64,000 nt of DNA, from the NCBI RefSeq assembly GCF_019578655.1, contig NC_063265.1, forward strand, positions 17,904,285 to 17,968,284. The letters are read 5' to 3'. Source of the stretch: Ricinus communis (lineage: Eukaryota; Streptophyta; Magnoliopsida; Malpighiales; Euphorbiaceae). The notes beneath the pieces were generated by a model. The model was not told the origin of the DNA. It saw nothing but the letters and a program-made list of their open reading frames with translations, and did no database searches. This document shows positions 51,905 to 63,440 of this stretch, one piece after another (within the stretch, counting starts at the first letter, position 1; the number at the start of each line of letters is the position of its first letter). The position numbers were made by a program, and so were the translations under genes.

Positions 51905-52345
51905 GGGTGAGGTTGTAGGGAGCTCAGAGAAATTTGCATATGATAGTGGGTCAAGTGATACGGAAACAAAAGAAGAGATTGATGAGTTCTTTCTAGAGGA
52001 AGAAGCATAACCAAATTTTTTAAAAAATCTAAGTTTGATAGATACTTTGAAGAATTTGCAGAAAAATTCATCATTAATTTCAATATCTTAGTATGGTGGA
52101 AGGTGAATTCAGTAAGGTGTCATATCTTGTCCAAGGTTGCACACGATGTATTAGCTATCCAAGCTTTAACACTGGCCTCTAAATCTGCATTTAGTACTGG
52201 AGGACGAACTCTAGGTCAATATAGAAGTTCTTTACTTTCTACAACAGTGGAGTTCCTCATTTATTATTAAGATTGGCTTAAGAGTTTAAATAAACCTATC
52301 AAACTAGAAAAATCACTAGAGGAGATTGAAAGTATAGAGTCAGGT
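51905..52345 (+). pseudogene. hAT transposase relic (C-terminal dimerisation region)
   Basis: Around 52086-52265 a frame reads NILVWWKVNSVRCHILSK, VAHDVLAIQALTLASKS and AFSTGGRTLGQYRSSL, a close match to the C-terminal dimerisation domain of plant hAT transposases (Ricesleeper-like, zinc-finger BED class). A stop (taa, 52267-52269) precedes the usual final DWL block. Upstream an acidic stretch (DTETKEEIDEFFLEEEA) then a stop is the usual linker in decayed form. The BED finger and catalytic core are not found. Confidence 0.88.
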
Positions 52346-53039
52346 AATATTTCTTTACTTCCTACATATGTTGGTTTATTATTGATGTTGTTAAGTTTTA
52401 TTGATGTAATTTTTTATTTTATTATAGAAATTATTCAAAATTTTGAGATTGATGAGTCCCTTATGCCAAGATTAAATGTGAAGTGTTAATCTTGAGGGGA
52501 GGTAATAACTTTCCTTTACTAATTTTATGTATAGTGTATATGTTATTTTAGTTTAATTTTGGTTAAAATTAAGTTATAAGAAAACTCTAGTTCATTTTAT
52601 TAGTTGATTTATTTATTTTTCAATTGTTGGGGTGTGTACTAGTGTTGCTGCTGTTCTTCTCTTGTGGAGTTGATGCTCTTTTTTGGATGTGGAGCTGTTA
52701 TATTGCTGTTCTAAATTGCAGTTTGTACTCTTAAGAGCTCCTATAATGTTTTGGACTTGTATTTTAGTGCTACATAAAGTTTGTAAATTTATTTATTTTA
52801 ATGATTGTCATCTGCAAAATATTTCTATGCTAGCATTAATATATATTTTAATGGTTTGTATTTGAACATTGAATGAATTATTATACTTGTAAGTGACTGA
52901 ATTGCAAAACAGGTTGTTCAAGAATGTGATTGCAGTCTAATTTATGTTTTCATGCTACTTTCTTTAGGTTGGTAATCGTATTTTCTCTAAATGTATTTGA
53001 TTAAAGATGAGATTTAAAATTGTATTTTTAAAATTTTTT

Positions 53040-53214
53040 AGAATCGAAAATAGCACCAAACCGAATTGTATTTAACCGTAAAAATTAGTACAATACGGTA
53101 CGGATCCATTTATATAAAGTATGGTACTGGTAGCTTCAATTTTAAAAGAACCAAAATTTGTTACGGTACTGGTGATTTATAGATAACCGAACGAGACCGA
53201 TCCGTGCTCAGCAC
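53040..53214. mobile_element. Probable 3' end of the hAT element beside the third reductase
   Basis: acggtac-type words in both orientations (acggtacgg, ggtactggt) pack this stretch, as in the subterminal regions of hAT elements. It finishes with ccgtgctcagcactac, which has the look of a hAT terminal inverted repeat. The matching left end was not found in the window. Homology between the promoters of the second and third reductases starts just past this end (about 53220). Confidence 0.55.
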
Positions 53215-53235
53215 TACTAGCAATAACCTTCCATC

Positions 53236-53241
53236 TATAAA
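53236..53241 (+). promoter_or_regulatory. TATA box of the third reductase copy
   Basis: TATAAA in the same ccatctataaatcaaa context as at 30612, 106 bp before the start codon and only about 22 bp after the hAT-like end. Confidence 0.6.
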
Positions 53242-54775
53242 TCAAAACGAAATTGCACATAGCTCGTATCTCCAAAAATAAGATCATTTTAGTTTTCTTG
53301 AATTTCATGTGATCAGTCACAAATAATTATCTTAGTAGGCTCAAGAATGGGAACCTTGTTCCTAAACTGCAGCGTTTCTCATCAGCTGCCACCCAAACAA
53401 TCCTTCAGATTGCGTAAGAAAAATGACAATTACATGTCAAAAAAGAAGACGCTAACAGTAGTGAACTCTTCATTGAAGAGCATGGCTTCTTATGGAGGAC
53501 TTGACACCAATAAAAGTAGTAGACAAGCTACCTCTTTAATGATGAAGCATAATCATGAAGGGATTGGTATTGTCAGTTTTCTACAAGGAAAGACATTGTT
53601 AATTACTGGTGCAACTGGGTTTCTCGGAATGGGTATGTAGTTCTTAATCTCTTCTTCATTTTCTTAAGATATTTACGGATGGATGATGGTTTTCTGATCA
53701 TATATGTCATAAATGTATATATTCAGTTCTTGTTGAAAAGATTTTAAGGTCAGTAGCGGACATTGACAAACTCTATCTGTTGATCAAGGCAAGGAATAAG
53801 GAAGCTGCGATGGAAAGATTGAACAGTGAAGTAAGTTTTGATTTTTGTCTTTTTCTCTTTTCCAAATTAATTAACCATCGTCATTCCTAGCTGTCAGATT
53901 AGGAATAACTGTATAAAATTATGCAGATAATTGATGCGGATGTTTTTAAGTGTCTGAAGCAAAAATATGGATAGTCCTACCAACAGTTCATGTTAAGCAA
54001 GCTGGTTCCAGTAGTAGGAAATACATGTGAATCTGATCTTGGATTAGAAACTACTATGGCTGATGTGATTTCAAGACAAGTCCATGTTATTATAAATTCT
54101 GCTGCCAATACAACTTTCAATGAAAGGTGAAGTCTTCCTTTTGGCAAATACATTCATGTGGTCAACTAAATTTAACCTAAATTTAGGTGTCATTTATATT
54201 TTAATTTGAGTATGATAACCAAGCTCCTCCAAGTTTATGTCCTAATCTCATGCATGATAGGATTGGTTTAGTTCTGTGAGGCCTTAGTTGTTCTTTCAAT
54301 TCCTTTTGAATACCCAAAAAAAAAAAAAAACTATTTGACACCATGAAATTGCAGATATGATGTTTCCATCGATACAAACACAAGAGGAACTTCCCACCTG
54401 ATGAACTTTGCCAAGTACTGCAAGAATCTGAGCCTCTTCCTGCAGATATCAACAGGTAATTAATAATTAAAAGTGGATTGTCTTTTTAGAACAGAATTTT
54501 TTTTTTTTAAATCAAAGTTTCTAATACTTTAGTATTTACTTGATGCAGCCTATGTTAATGGACCAAGGAAAGGCATAATTATGGAAAAGAAATTTAGTAT
54601 GGGAGATACAATTACAGGAGAAAAATTCAATTCAGAAAACCTATCAACTTCCCTGCCTATATTGAATGTTGAAAAAGAAATTCAATTGGCTTTTGATGCA
54701 ATAGATACTTTCCAAGACAATTCTTTAACTCAGAACTTAAAGAAGCTGGGATTAGAAAGGTCATTCTCTCTCTTC

Positions 54776-54777
<2 letters not shown>

Positions 54778-54836
<59 letters not shown>
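54778..54836. repeat. (TA)n tract in intron 5 of the third reductase
   Basis: About 28 TA units about 20 bp after exon 5. Confidence 0.9.
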
Positions 54837-54839
<3 letters not shown>

Positions 54840-55690
54840 ACATCTTCATAGTCATATATTTGAGATCAAATAAAATTTATGACTATAAGAATATTATAAC
54901 TTAACAGAGGTCTGAATATATATTTTTTTTTTAAACTCAATACTTAATCTTGTTTGTGAAATGATAGAAATCAGAGATAAAATAAATAAATATCTTATCA
55001 TACTATACAAATAAGATTGAAAAGAGAAAATAATATTACAGTAACATAAAATATAGCATAATATATATTTTCTAAAGTTATATATACAAATATTATTATA
55101 TAGAGGAATATTTTCTTGAGGAAGGATTTAAAAAATTTATAACTTATTATAACAAAGAGTTTATTTATATTTATAACTAGCTTAATTTAGGACCGTAACT
55201 TTTTTTATCACTATATAGAAATTAGTCCTATATAAAGTATCACTATAGAGAGGTTTTACTATGTATATATATATAAACTTTCATGTAGTCGTATACTTAA
55301 AACCAAATAGAATTTATGACTATGAGAATGTTATAATATAATGGAGGCTTAAAAATTAAAATTTTCTTTTAACTTCATACTTAATTTTGTCGGTAAAATG
55401 ATGGTAACCGAATATAAAATACGTTAATATTTTGTTGTATTCCATAAAAAATTAAAGAAATAAAATAATAATACTAAAAATAAATATACGTATTATAATA
55501 CTTGTAATAAGATCTAGAGGTGCTTTTCTATCATTACAAGCTATATTAAGCACAATCCGAAAATTAGATTTAGAACACAAACATATAACTAGCTTAAATT
55601 CAGACTGTAATTTTTTTTATCACCATCATTATAAGCATATTAAGCACATCCTGAAATTAGATGTAGAATAAAGACATGTAAAGAGTTCGG
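54836..55690. repeat. Direct duplication of about 430 bp in intron 5 of the third reductase
   Basis: Two diverged copies: one from aaacacatcttcatagtcat (54836), the other from aaactttcatgtagtcgtat (55274). Both go on to aaatttatgactat, gaatattataac-like text, acttaat-ttgt and later ataactagcttaa followed by a cgtaactttttttatcac-like stretch. Confidence 0.75.
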
Positions 55691-56355
55691 ACCTATTATC
55701 ATTAATAGACATCAATTGGCTTGATGTATATATCACAATAAATAAATGAGTGATACGTGTATATAAATATTTTATATTTTAATATTTAAAAGTTATAATT
55801 TAAAACTAATAAACATACATTTAAAAATTATTATTTTTGAACAACTTTTGTTGTATTTTATTGAAGCAGAGCAGAAAAATATGGATGGCATGATACTTAC
55901 GCGTTTACAAAAGCCATGGGAGAAATGGTAATTGATAGCATGAGAGGTGAAGTACCGGTTGTCATAATTCGGCCTAGTATTATTGAGAGCACTTATAAAG
56001 AGCCATTTTCAGGATGGATTCAAGGAAATCGGTAAGAATTAATTTAATGACTTTTACCTTTCATAAGATTAATGCTTCAATTTGTGTGTATATATATATA
56101 ACTTTGATATCTCATTCTAATGCAGGATGTTAGATCCTCCCTTTCTATACTATGGTAAAGGGAAACTCACATGTTTCCTGGCAGACCCTAACGGTGTCGC
56201 TGATGTGGTAAGAAATCTCCACCAATTTATTTATTTTTTAAACGGGATTGTCAAAGTTTGGTAGAAGATATATTATTAGTATTATTATTATTATAAAAAC
56301 AAAAGTGAAGCAGCATCCATATAATTAAACATATAAAACTAAATTTTAAAATTTA

Positions 56356-57180
56356 TGTTAGGGCTCCCACGTTGTTAAGAAGTAAGAGATATCAACAATT
56401 TATAAGAGTGAAAGTCCAACCAAGTGACTAGTTATAGTCATTTTGGTACTGATTGGACGGAAACTAAAATTTATTTGTTGGACTCCAATATTCTCTCATT
56501 CATTTAATTCTCATTTAATTAAATTATTCAAAATTATAATAATTTAATTAAAAATTTAAATTTATAGATAAAGTTTAATAGAGTTTTTAATATTTAATTA
56601 TAATATTTAGAAAAATAATAATTTAAATATTTTTAAATCTCATTCTTCCTAAAATTTTAAAATTTATTAGTGTCATAAAATAAAAATTATCTTATAAATA
56701 TTTTCTTAATTAATTTTAGTATTATATAAATTATAATTAATATTACTATTTTTAGGATTAAAAAATTACTATATAATATAAAAATAATTTATTATTGAAT
56801 ATAATATTAATATTATACTTTAAGATGTTATTTTCTAAAATTATAATTATTATCTAATTAAAAAATTAATTTATTAAATAATATAGTATTAAAATATAAT
56901 AATATGCTATTTCTTAAGATAGAATTAAAATCATTATTTGATTAAGAAACTAATTTAGTAATTAATAAAATATTAAAATATAATTAATATGCTATTTCTT
57001 AGAGTTAGATTCCATGTTTAATTAAAAATGATCAATAAATAAATAGAAAATTTATAAAATTATATATAATCTTGACTCCTATGTATCAAAAATAAATATA
57101 CATGACAAAATAAAAATTTTATGTATAAAAAATGAAACACATATATTACAAAAATATTAGGTCTTAAAATATATATATAT
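56356..57180. mobile_element. LTR-like relic in intron 7 of the third reductase
   Basis: Begins tgttagggctcccac, a typical plant LTR start, and continues with gtccaaccaagtgactagtt and tcattttggtactg, matching the LTR words of the relic at 1-700. The AT-rich part (56800-57150) also resembles 1850-2170 and 49250-49400. No coding interior was found, so it could be a solo LTR; its right end is unclear. Confidence 0.55.
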
Positions 57181-58644
57181 ATATATATAGATTAAGCCTT
57201 TTAATAAAATAATTTTTTGATATATTAGAGTTCTTCTAATTGAAAGTTTCATAATTTAATTATTTCTGTAAATAAAAAACTATTTTCAGTATCTCACCAA
57301 GCCTTCATAGCTCTTTCACAAACAAAAGGCTAACTTCAGTATCTCACCTACCCTTTATAGACATGGTTCACACTTGACGATAATTTGTTTTTAAACAACA
57401 ATAAATTGGAATAATTTAAACATAATTATGCACGCTTATATTAAGCTTGTGCTTGAAGATTATGAAAATGAATCCCACTGTTGATATTATTTTTCAGGAA
57501 AAAAAGAAATTTAATAAAATAATTATGTCTTCACCTTATCATATATTCATTTTTTTTTATTCAAATAATAATTTAATATTATTATTTATAAAAATAAAAA
57601 ATGTTTTGAGCTTCAGTCTCCTTACTCATCATCATATCTTTTTAAAAAGAAAATTATCCATATTAATATTGCTATATATATAGAAAAGAAAAGAAATATA
57701 TGTCTACTTATCAATGCTTCAAATATATTGAACATTTACAACCAAATCACTGCACCAATCGTAACTATTCAAATTGTAATACATTCTCTTGCATGGCTGA
57801 TTGATGCATTAAATTACAGGTCCCAGTCGACATGGTGGTTAATGCAACCTTGGCAGCAGCGGCGAAACATGGTATGTCTAGAGAACCCGCGATTAATGTC
57901 TACCAAGTAAGTTCGTCGGTTGTAAATCCATTGACTTGGCAAGAAATGGCCACTCTATTCTGTGAACACTTCAAATGCAATCCAATTTTGGATTCAAAGG
58001 GCAATCCCATCAGTGTAGCAGCATCAATGAAGCTCTACACGTTAATGGAGGAATTCTCCACCCATCTTGAGAGAGATATGGCCCAGCAAAGGGAGCTCAT
58101 GGCAATGAAATTTTTGAACTCCAAGAAGCCTGAAATTTATGCTGAAAAATGGATGGAGCTAATAAGACAATTAGCTACTATATATAAACCATACAGCTTT
58201 TATAAAGGAAGGTATGCAGACATACATAACTATTTTTATGGGTAATTTTCGAAATTCTTATAAATTCATATTAAAATTTTGACATTTTTATACTACGAGT
58301 ATATATAATATATGTTATAAGTATTAATTTCTTCTTTCTCTTTTTTATCGCTTTGAATGTAATATTTTATTTGACAATTATTAACATTTTTAGTAATACC
58401 ATCAACTTATGTCAAATCTTAATCAAATGGGCAACGGCCAGGTTTGATTGCAGCAACCTGCAGAAATTGATGGAGAACATGTCTGAAGAGGAGAAGATAG
58501 AATTCGGATTCGACCTGAGCAGAATTGATTGGGACAATTATATAAAAAATGTTCATATTCCTGGTCTCAGGATGCATGTTATGAAAAGTTATAAAAAAAT
58601 GAAGCTATGAAATAAACATTTAGATCGTGCAAGTTAAATAAATT

Positions 58645-58760
58645 ATTTTCAAGTGTAGTCCACTGAACTGTTGATATAGCTGATGCAGAAATTTATATTC
58701 AAGTGTAGTCCACTGAACTGTCGATATAGCTGATGTAGAGATTTATATTCAAGTATCTAA
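58645..58760. repeat. Tandem duplication, unit near 61 bp, after the third reductase
   Basis: Two adjacent copies of ttcaagtgtagtccactgaa, then ctgt[t/c]gatatagctgatg and agaaatttata, with a third start (attcaagta) at 58748. The unit lies 40-150 bp past the stop. Confidence 0.85.
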
Positions 58761-58780
58761 AAAGGAAAAAGAGAAAATCA

Positions 58781-58875
58781 TATCAAGATTTTGTGGGAAA
58801 CATGGTCCCTGTGGCTGTGGCTGGAAATGCTTTGTCAATTCAAACTGTCAACATTAGACAAAGAATTACTCTCCT
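58781..58875 (+). pseudogene. BAHD acyltransferase fragment (about 30 codons)
   Basis: tcaagattttgtgggaaaca, then ggaaatgctttgtcaattc and aaactgtcaacattagacaa align with the intact BAHD gene around SSFIWKCC...LSVHTVNIRQR (residues about 256-287). Flanking parts of the gene are absent. It is on the plus strand. Confidence 0.65.
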
Positions 58876-58899
58876 ATACATGTAATTAGGAGAGTAATT

Positions 58900-61560
58900 A
58901 ATGACTTTAGATTTTATTTAGATATAATATAGTCTTTTATTCGGTAAAATTAAAAAATAATGTAGATAATTTATTTTATTAAGTTACAAGTATTATTATA
59001 TGATAACAAAATTAAAATATATATGATAGCAATAAATATTAATAATAATATAAGTTAAAACAATTTAACGTAAGAATACAATATTATGCTACTGTAAAAA
59101 TTTAAAATGTATACTAATAATAGGATTTTATTATTATCATAAAAATAAAATAATGTATGATAACAAAATGTTTTATTATTTTATATTGTATTTTAGTCAT
59201 AATAATTAGTATTGTTTTATTTTATTTTTAACTTCTTATCATAATTTTTAATATTATTATTACAAATTAAAATTTTAATAATAAAATTACTTTGTTATAA
59301 ATCTATTACTGCTAATTTTTATATTTCTTATAATGAAATCAGCCATTGGAGTATTTACAATCCACTATTTATATCTATTAGATTCTTTATTTTAAAAAAC
59401 ATATTACAAAATGAAATTAATTATAAATTAAAAGTTGGTTTGCTCTCTATATTTAAAAAATTGAACTTCACTCTCTATTTGGTTCGCTCTTTGTATTTTA
59501 AAAATTAAACTTTACTCTCAATTTTAAATTTAATAAATATAATTAATATTTTAATTTATTTTTCTATTTGCTAAAATTAAAAAAAAAAGTTCTATGCAAA
59601 TAAAAATAAAATAAAGTGCAAATTATAGTGAGTTTATTGAATATAAATGTAATATTTTATTTTTTATGTATTAAAATATTTTTTAAGACGGATCGACACT
59701 ATTATTCTCTAAGAACCATCATGAAAAATCGTCATTAATGTGGATACAATATCATTTTAAATACAATGAGACAGCAAACTCGTGTATAACGTTGAATACG
59801 ACATCATTTTAATACAATGAGACAGCTCCTGCTCCTGCTTACACATGACATGAGCGAAGACCAGTTGCTCTTACGACGTTTAAGTGCAAGCAGACGACCA
59901 CTTTAATCCAAAAGCACCTGATGCTTCTCTGGCATCATTTTTGGTAGGGATGGCAATTTCCCCCGTTCCGATGAGTATACCCATAATCGAATCTACCCGA
60001 AATAGAAAATATTTGTCCTGCTATTAATGACGAGGTGGGAACAAATTTAAGCTCCCGTTCCATCCCATCGTATTCTCGCCCCTAGCTTGCCCCATAACAT
60101 TTTTTTATAAATATTTGAATTTTAATACCTTGTTGTTTGGTCGTTATCTCTCTCACGTGCGATTGATTGCTGAATCTATTAAAAATTGATTACATCAAAT
60201 AATTGTTATGAGTATAATAAATATAAAATGTGTGATCAATCGACTTCTAATTTAAATTATTGTACATATAATAAATGAACTTATATTAGTTTAGATTCTT
60301 AGCTAAGGTGACACATTTTTACCAAATTAACATGCAAAGCTAATTAATGAACTAAAAGTTCAATTAAAAATGAGTGAATGATGTAAAAATAAGTTGGTTG
60401 CATACAATTATGAGTTAAGGATATAAAATGAACTTAAGGAATAAAGCTAAAAATTAAATTATTGTAAGTTAAAGAGCGATGAAGTAAAATATAAGCTAAG
60501 AAACTTAATTGCAATGAATGTAATACTGAAACAATAATTGAAAAGCTTCATAAATTTATTTGCATAAAGTAATTGACTTATAGATGTAACTAAATATCGA
60601 AAAACACTTTAAAACTTTGAACGTGTTGAGAATTGCTTGATTATATTAAGGATTGATTGTCTATTTAAGTAGTTTTGTTAGTTTTTATGTTTAATTTATG
60701 TTTTAGGTGAGGGAGGTAAAAAAACATCAAGGAAGTGGCACAAGTACTTATAGAACTCAAGAATTACCTTTTAGAACTCCATTCAGAGTCCTAACCGGTA
60801 GTATTAAATAGGGAGATGACCGGTTACAAAAGACTAGTTAGAAGTGCAAAAGTGCCAACTTGACAGTGCCTAATCGACCCTTTGCACAAACAGAAAAATA
60901 ATAAGGTAAGAAGAACCGGTTAGACATCAAATATGCATCTTAATGAAATGTTTTAACCCTTGGTTTACGTCTTATCATTCTAGGTCTGGTTCATAGTCTA
61001 AAAGACACAAGATTTAAAGCACTCTATACTCATGTTTAACCTAGTATTATTATTTATTTTCCATAAAATCTTTTTGAAATATGTGAAAGATTATTGGATA
61101 TAAGTGAAAGCCTCTACTTTAGTTTATAAAGAAATCCTCTTATTTGAGCTTTATGTTTCTGCTAATGGATCAAAAAGCATAAAAAGTTTCATCATACAAA
61201 GATGATGATCCTTTATGACTCTGCATAGAATTAAATTTCAATTTAAAATAAAATGGAATTAGAAAACGAAAAAAGGAAAAAGAAAAAGAATCAAATACTT
61301 ACCAGTGCCCGTCTATAAAATTGTACTTAGCCTAATGGTAGGAGGCGCTTCGTCAAGCTATAATAGCTCAGGGTAATTAAGTTGGCTGAATAGATGGAGT
61401 TAGTTGGAAGGTATGAATACCGTCTGAGTACTATCATTTACTGAGGCTTCTCTACACTGGAGGAAGACTGTTCATTGTCCTTTCTTCTTCTTTCTTTTTT
61501 TCTACAGAAGAAGTAACATTTCATTAAATCAATTCCAGTACATCACATCTTGTACATCAT
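58900..61560. other. Intergenic region with repeat pieces, no gene recognised
   Basis: Holds a short direct repeat at 59740-59825 (acaatgagacagc and atacgacatcattttaa twice), a GC-richer transposon-like end at 59945-60105 (tagggatggcaatttc, then gtatacccat), and an LTR-like mixed patch at 60700-60960 rich in ccggt. Nothing codes recognisably. Confidence 0.45.
59945..60105. repeat. Transposon-end-like patch
   Basis: tagggatggcaatttccccc, then gagtatacccata, cgaggtgggaac, cgttccatcccatcg and ctcgcccctagcttgcccca form GC-rich words of the kind found at the ends of a widespread plant transposon family. No matching inverted end was found. Confidence 0.4.
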
Positions 61561-61589
61561 GATTTGATTGCTCCAAATATAGCAGCTGG

Positions 61590-63440
61590 ATTGGCATGTG
61601 ATGGCATTAAAATACCAGAGTTTACGTTAAATTTTTAATATAGTATTTTATTACCTGTAATAGTCCGCTCTAATATGCTTTACATTACAGGGTTTGGGAA
61701 AGAAAATGTGATTAATTCAGAATCATGTTCCAATATATCCATTATTTTCTTATCTAATGTGATCCATGCCTCAATCCCTTTGTTGCACATGCTCTCTTTC
61801 TATAATTCCAGAATGCTGAACCGACTTCTCCCACAACTCCAACCCATTTAGGCATCCCCCATCGAAGACCCAATTCACTGAAGCCAAAGTTACAGGCAAC
61901 TGCTGAATGTGAATATTTCTGGGTTAATAGTTTTTTAATATATTACTATGATAAAATCTACCAAATGGTTTAATTAAATTATATTAGTTTAATATTTTAA
62001 TTGAATCATAATTTTATTTTTATTTTTTTGATACAAGGGAGGGCTAAACAACTAGAAAAATTGATGTTTCTTTTAGTACTCGCAAGTGTATGAACCGTTC
62101 CTCTAGTAAGGGTAAGTTCACCACGAGGTCGATCTCTCAAGTAACTATGAGGCCACTTATTATAAAGACTATTTATCAACACAAAATAATAAAAGTAAAT
62201 CTAAATACTCTAAATCGTATGTTTGAGAGGATAATAGTTATAAAGTAAAGTAACTAAACAATAAATAAATATGCAATGCAAATACTTATGATCTAAACCT
62301 ATATGCTAAAAATAGTATTTAATCTAACCATTTACTTAGTAATCTCCTTGTTTTACTTTAAGCCTAGATCTAATAAAATGAGACGGTGATATGCCTTTTC
62401 CCTAAATCACACAAGCTCATAATGCAACTTAGGTTTCTTATACTAATATAGAATAAAGTAAAGATGATGGTTTCTAATACTTTTAAATCTAAAGATTTTC
62501 ATAACAATTACTATTGCTAAATTAATATGATGGTTAACTAACAATAATAACTGAAACTAATAAAGATATGAAGGTAAAGAAATCATTTATTAAATAAATA
62601 AATAAGAAGGTTCATACAAAAGTAGAAAGACTAAACTAAACACTTATGAAAACTAGCCTAACATATTTAACCCAATGATCATGGTATTAAATAGAAAGAC
62701 AAAAAATAAGAAAGTAAAAAACTCCCTCAAGATCCATAATTTATTCAAGTATGAAGAAGATTGGTCCTCAGTCTCTACTTCTTGAAAAGCTCCTTAGATC
62801 CTAAAAGAACAATGAAAACTAAAACTAAAATATTTATAAAGAACTGTAGAGAATTATAGAGAGAATAATAGTGGCAGGTGTAGAGAGCAGGTAGGAAAAA
62901 ACTCCCCTCCTTCTTTCTTCTTCCTCTTCCTCCTCTCTTTTTAGGGTTTTGCAGAGATTAGTTTACTAATATAAGTCTATCTAATAGATAAGACTTTAAG
63001 TATCTTAATATCCACCAAATACTATCTCATAAATCACTCTTAATATAAATCATAATAATTATACAAAATGACTAAAATATCTCTTGGACCTTATAATTAG
63101 CAGTCCATGCGTCTTAATCTTGGACTTTGATACGAATATGTACCATTAAGCTTCTTTTAGCTCCATATTTTCCTCTTTTTGCTAATATTCTGAAAATAGA
63201 CAGTTAAGTTTAAGTGAGACAAAAACACATATTTTTATCATTTTATATATAGAAATATATAATTAAAACTTTAAAATACCATTAAATATCTATACATAAT
63301 TTAGACCGATCAAAGTACTTCATAAATTTTTCTCCACCTTGAAATTTTACTTAAATAATCATGGATTACTTTCGCTGCAGCTTCATCAGCTAAGGCCACT
63401 AAATCTTGCAAACTAATCACTGTATCAGCAGCCTGCAGTT
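61590..63440 (-). pseudogene. BAHD acyltransferase pseudogene, partial and interrupted
   Basis: On the minus strand, 63440-63345 reads in broken form TVISLQDLVALADEAAAKVI and HDYLSK, matching ATDVADAKMRLENFAALTNE onward of the intact gene. After about 1.4 kb of foreign DNA, 61930-61690 continues with NPEIFTFSS, NFGFSELGLRWGMPKWVGVV (the DFGWG site is changed to LRWG) and then stops. The last residues (NSGILMP-like, 61590-61615) are split off by a further insertion of about 76 bp. The N-terminal half with HXXXD is missing. Dead. Confidence 0.8.
61935..63340. mobile_element. Insertion splitting the BAHD pseudogene (LTR-element-like)
   Basis: The 1.4 kb between the two BAHD pieces contains ctcgcaagtgtatgaaccgt, then gtaagttcaccacgaggtcg, wording I associate with non-autonomous LTR-type repeats in plants, and a CT-rich stretch at 62900-62945. 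It may run from tgatacaaggg (62028) to gaccgatca (63302-63310), TG...CA style, but no target duplication was confirmed. No protein coding seen. Confidence 0.45.

Larger units (their letters stand above)
53347..58610 (+). pseudogene. MS2-like fatty acyl reductase, third copy, with a nonsense codon in exon 3
   Basis: Nine exons: 53347-53632, 53727-53830, 53927-54126, 54355-54455, 54549-54759, 55870-56031, 56126-56207, 57820-58211 and 58442-58610. Splice sites and phases are all kept, and the spliced length (1707 nt) equals that of the second copy. But codon 146 (53972-53974) is TAG where the second copy has CAA (KYG-stop-SYQ against KYGQSYQ). Only 145 residues would be made, with the nucleotide-binding motif but no active site. 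Skipping exon 3 (200 nt) would shift the frame. The later exons keep [15 protein letters not shown] and [12 protein letters not shown] and show no other break, so the loss is recent or the gene is read through or polymorphic. Also odd: [12 protein letters not shown], with Met at the usual Lys, and an upstream promoter cut by a hAT end. Confidence 0.88.

Noticed and set aside
53927..54126. Rescue of the third reductase by skipping exon 3 or by restarting after the stop
   Set aside because: Exon 3 is 200 nt, so skipping shifts the frame; the first Met after the stop lies beyond the nucleotide-binding motif, giving a protein without it.
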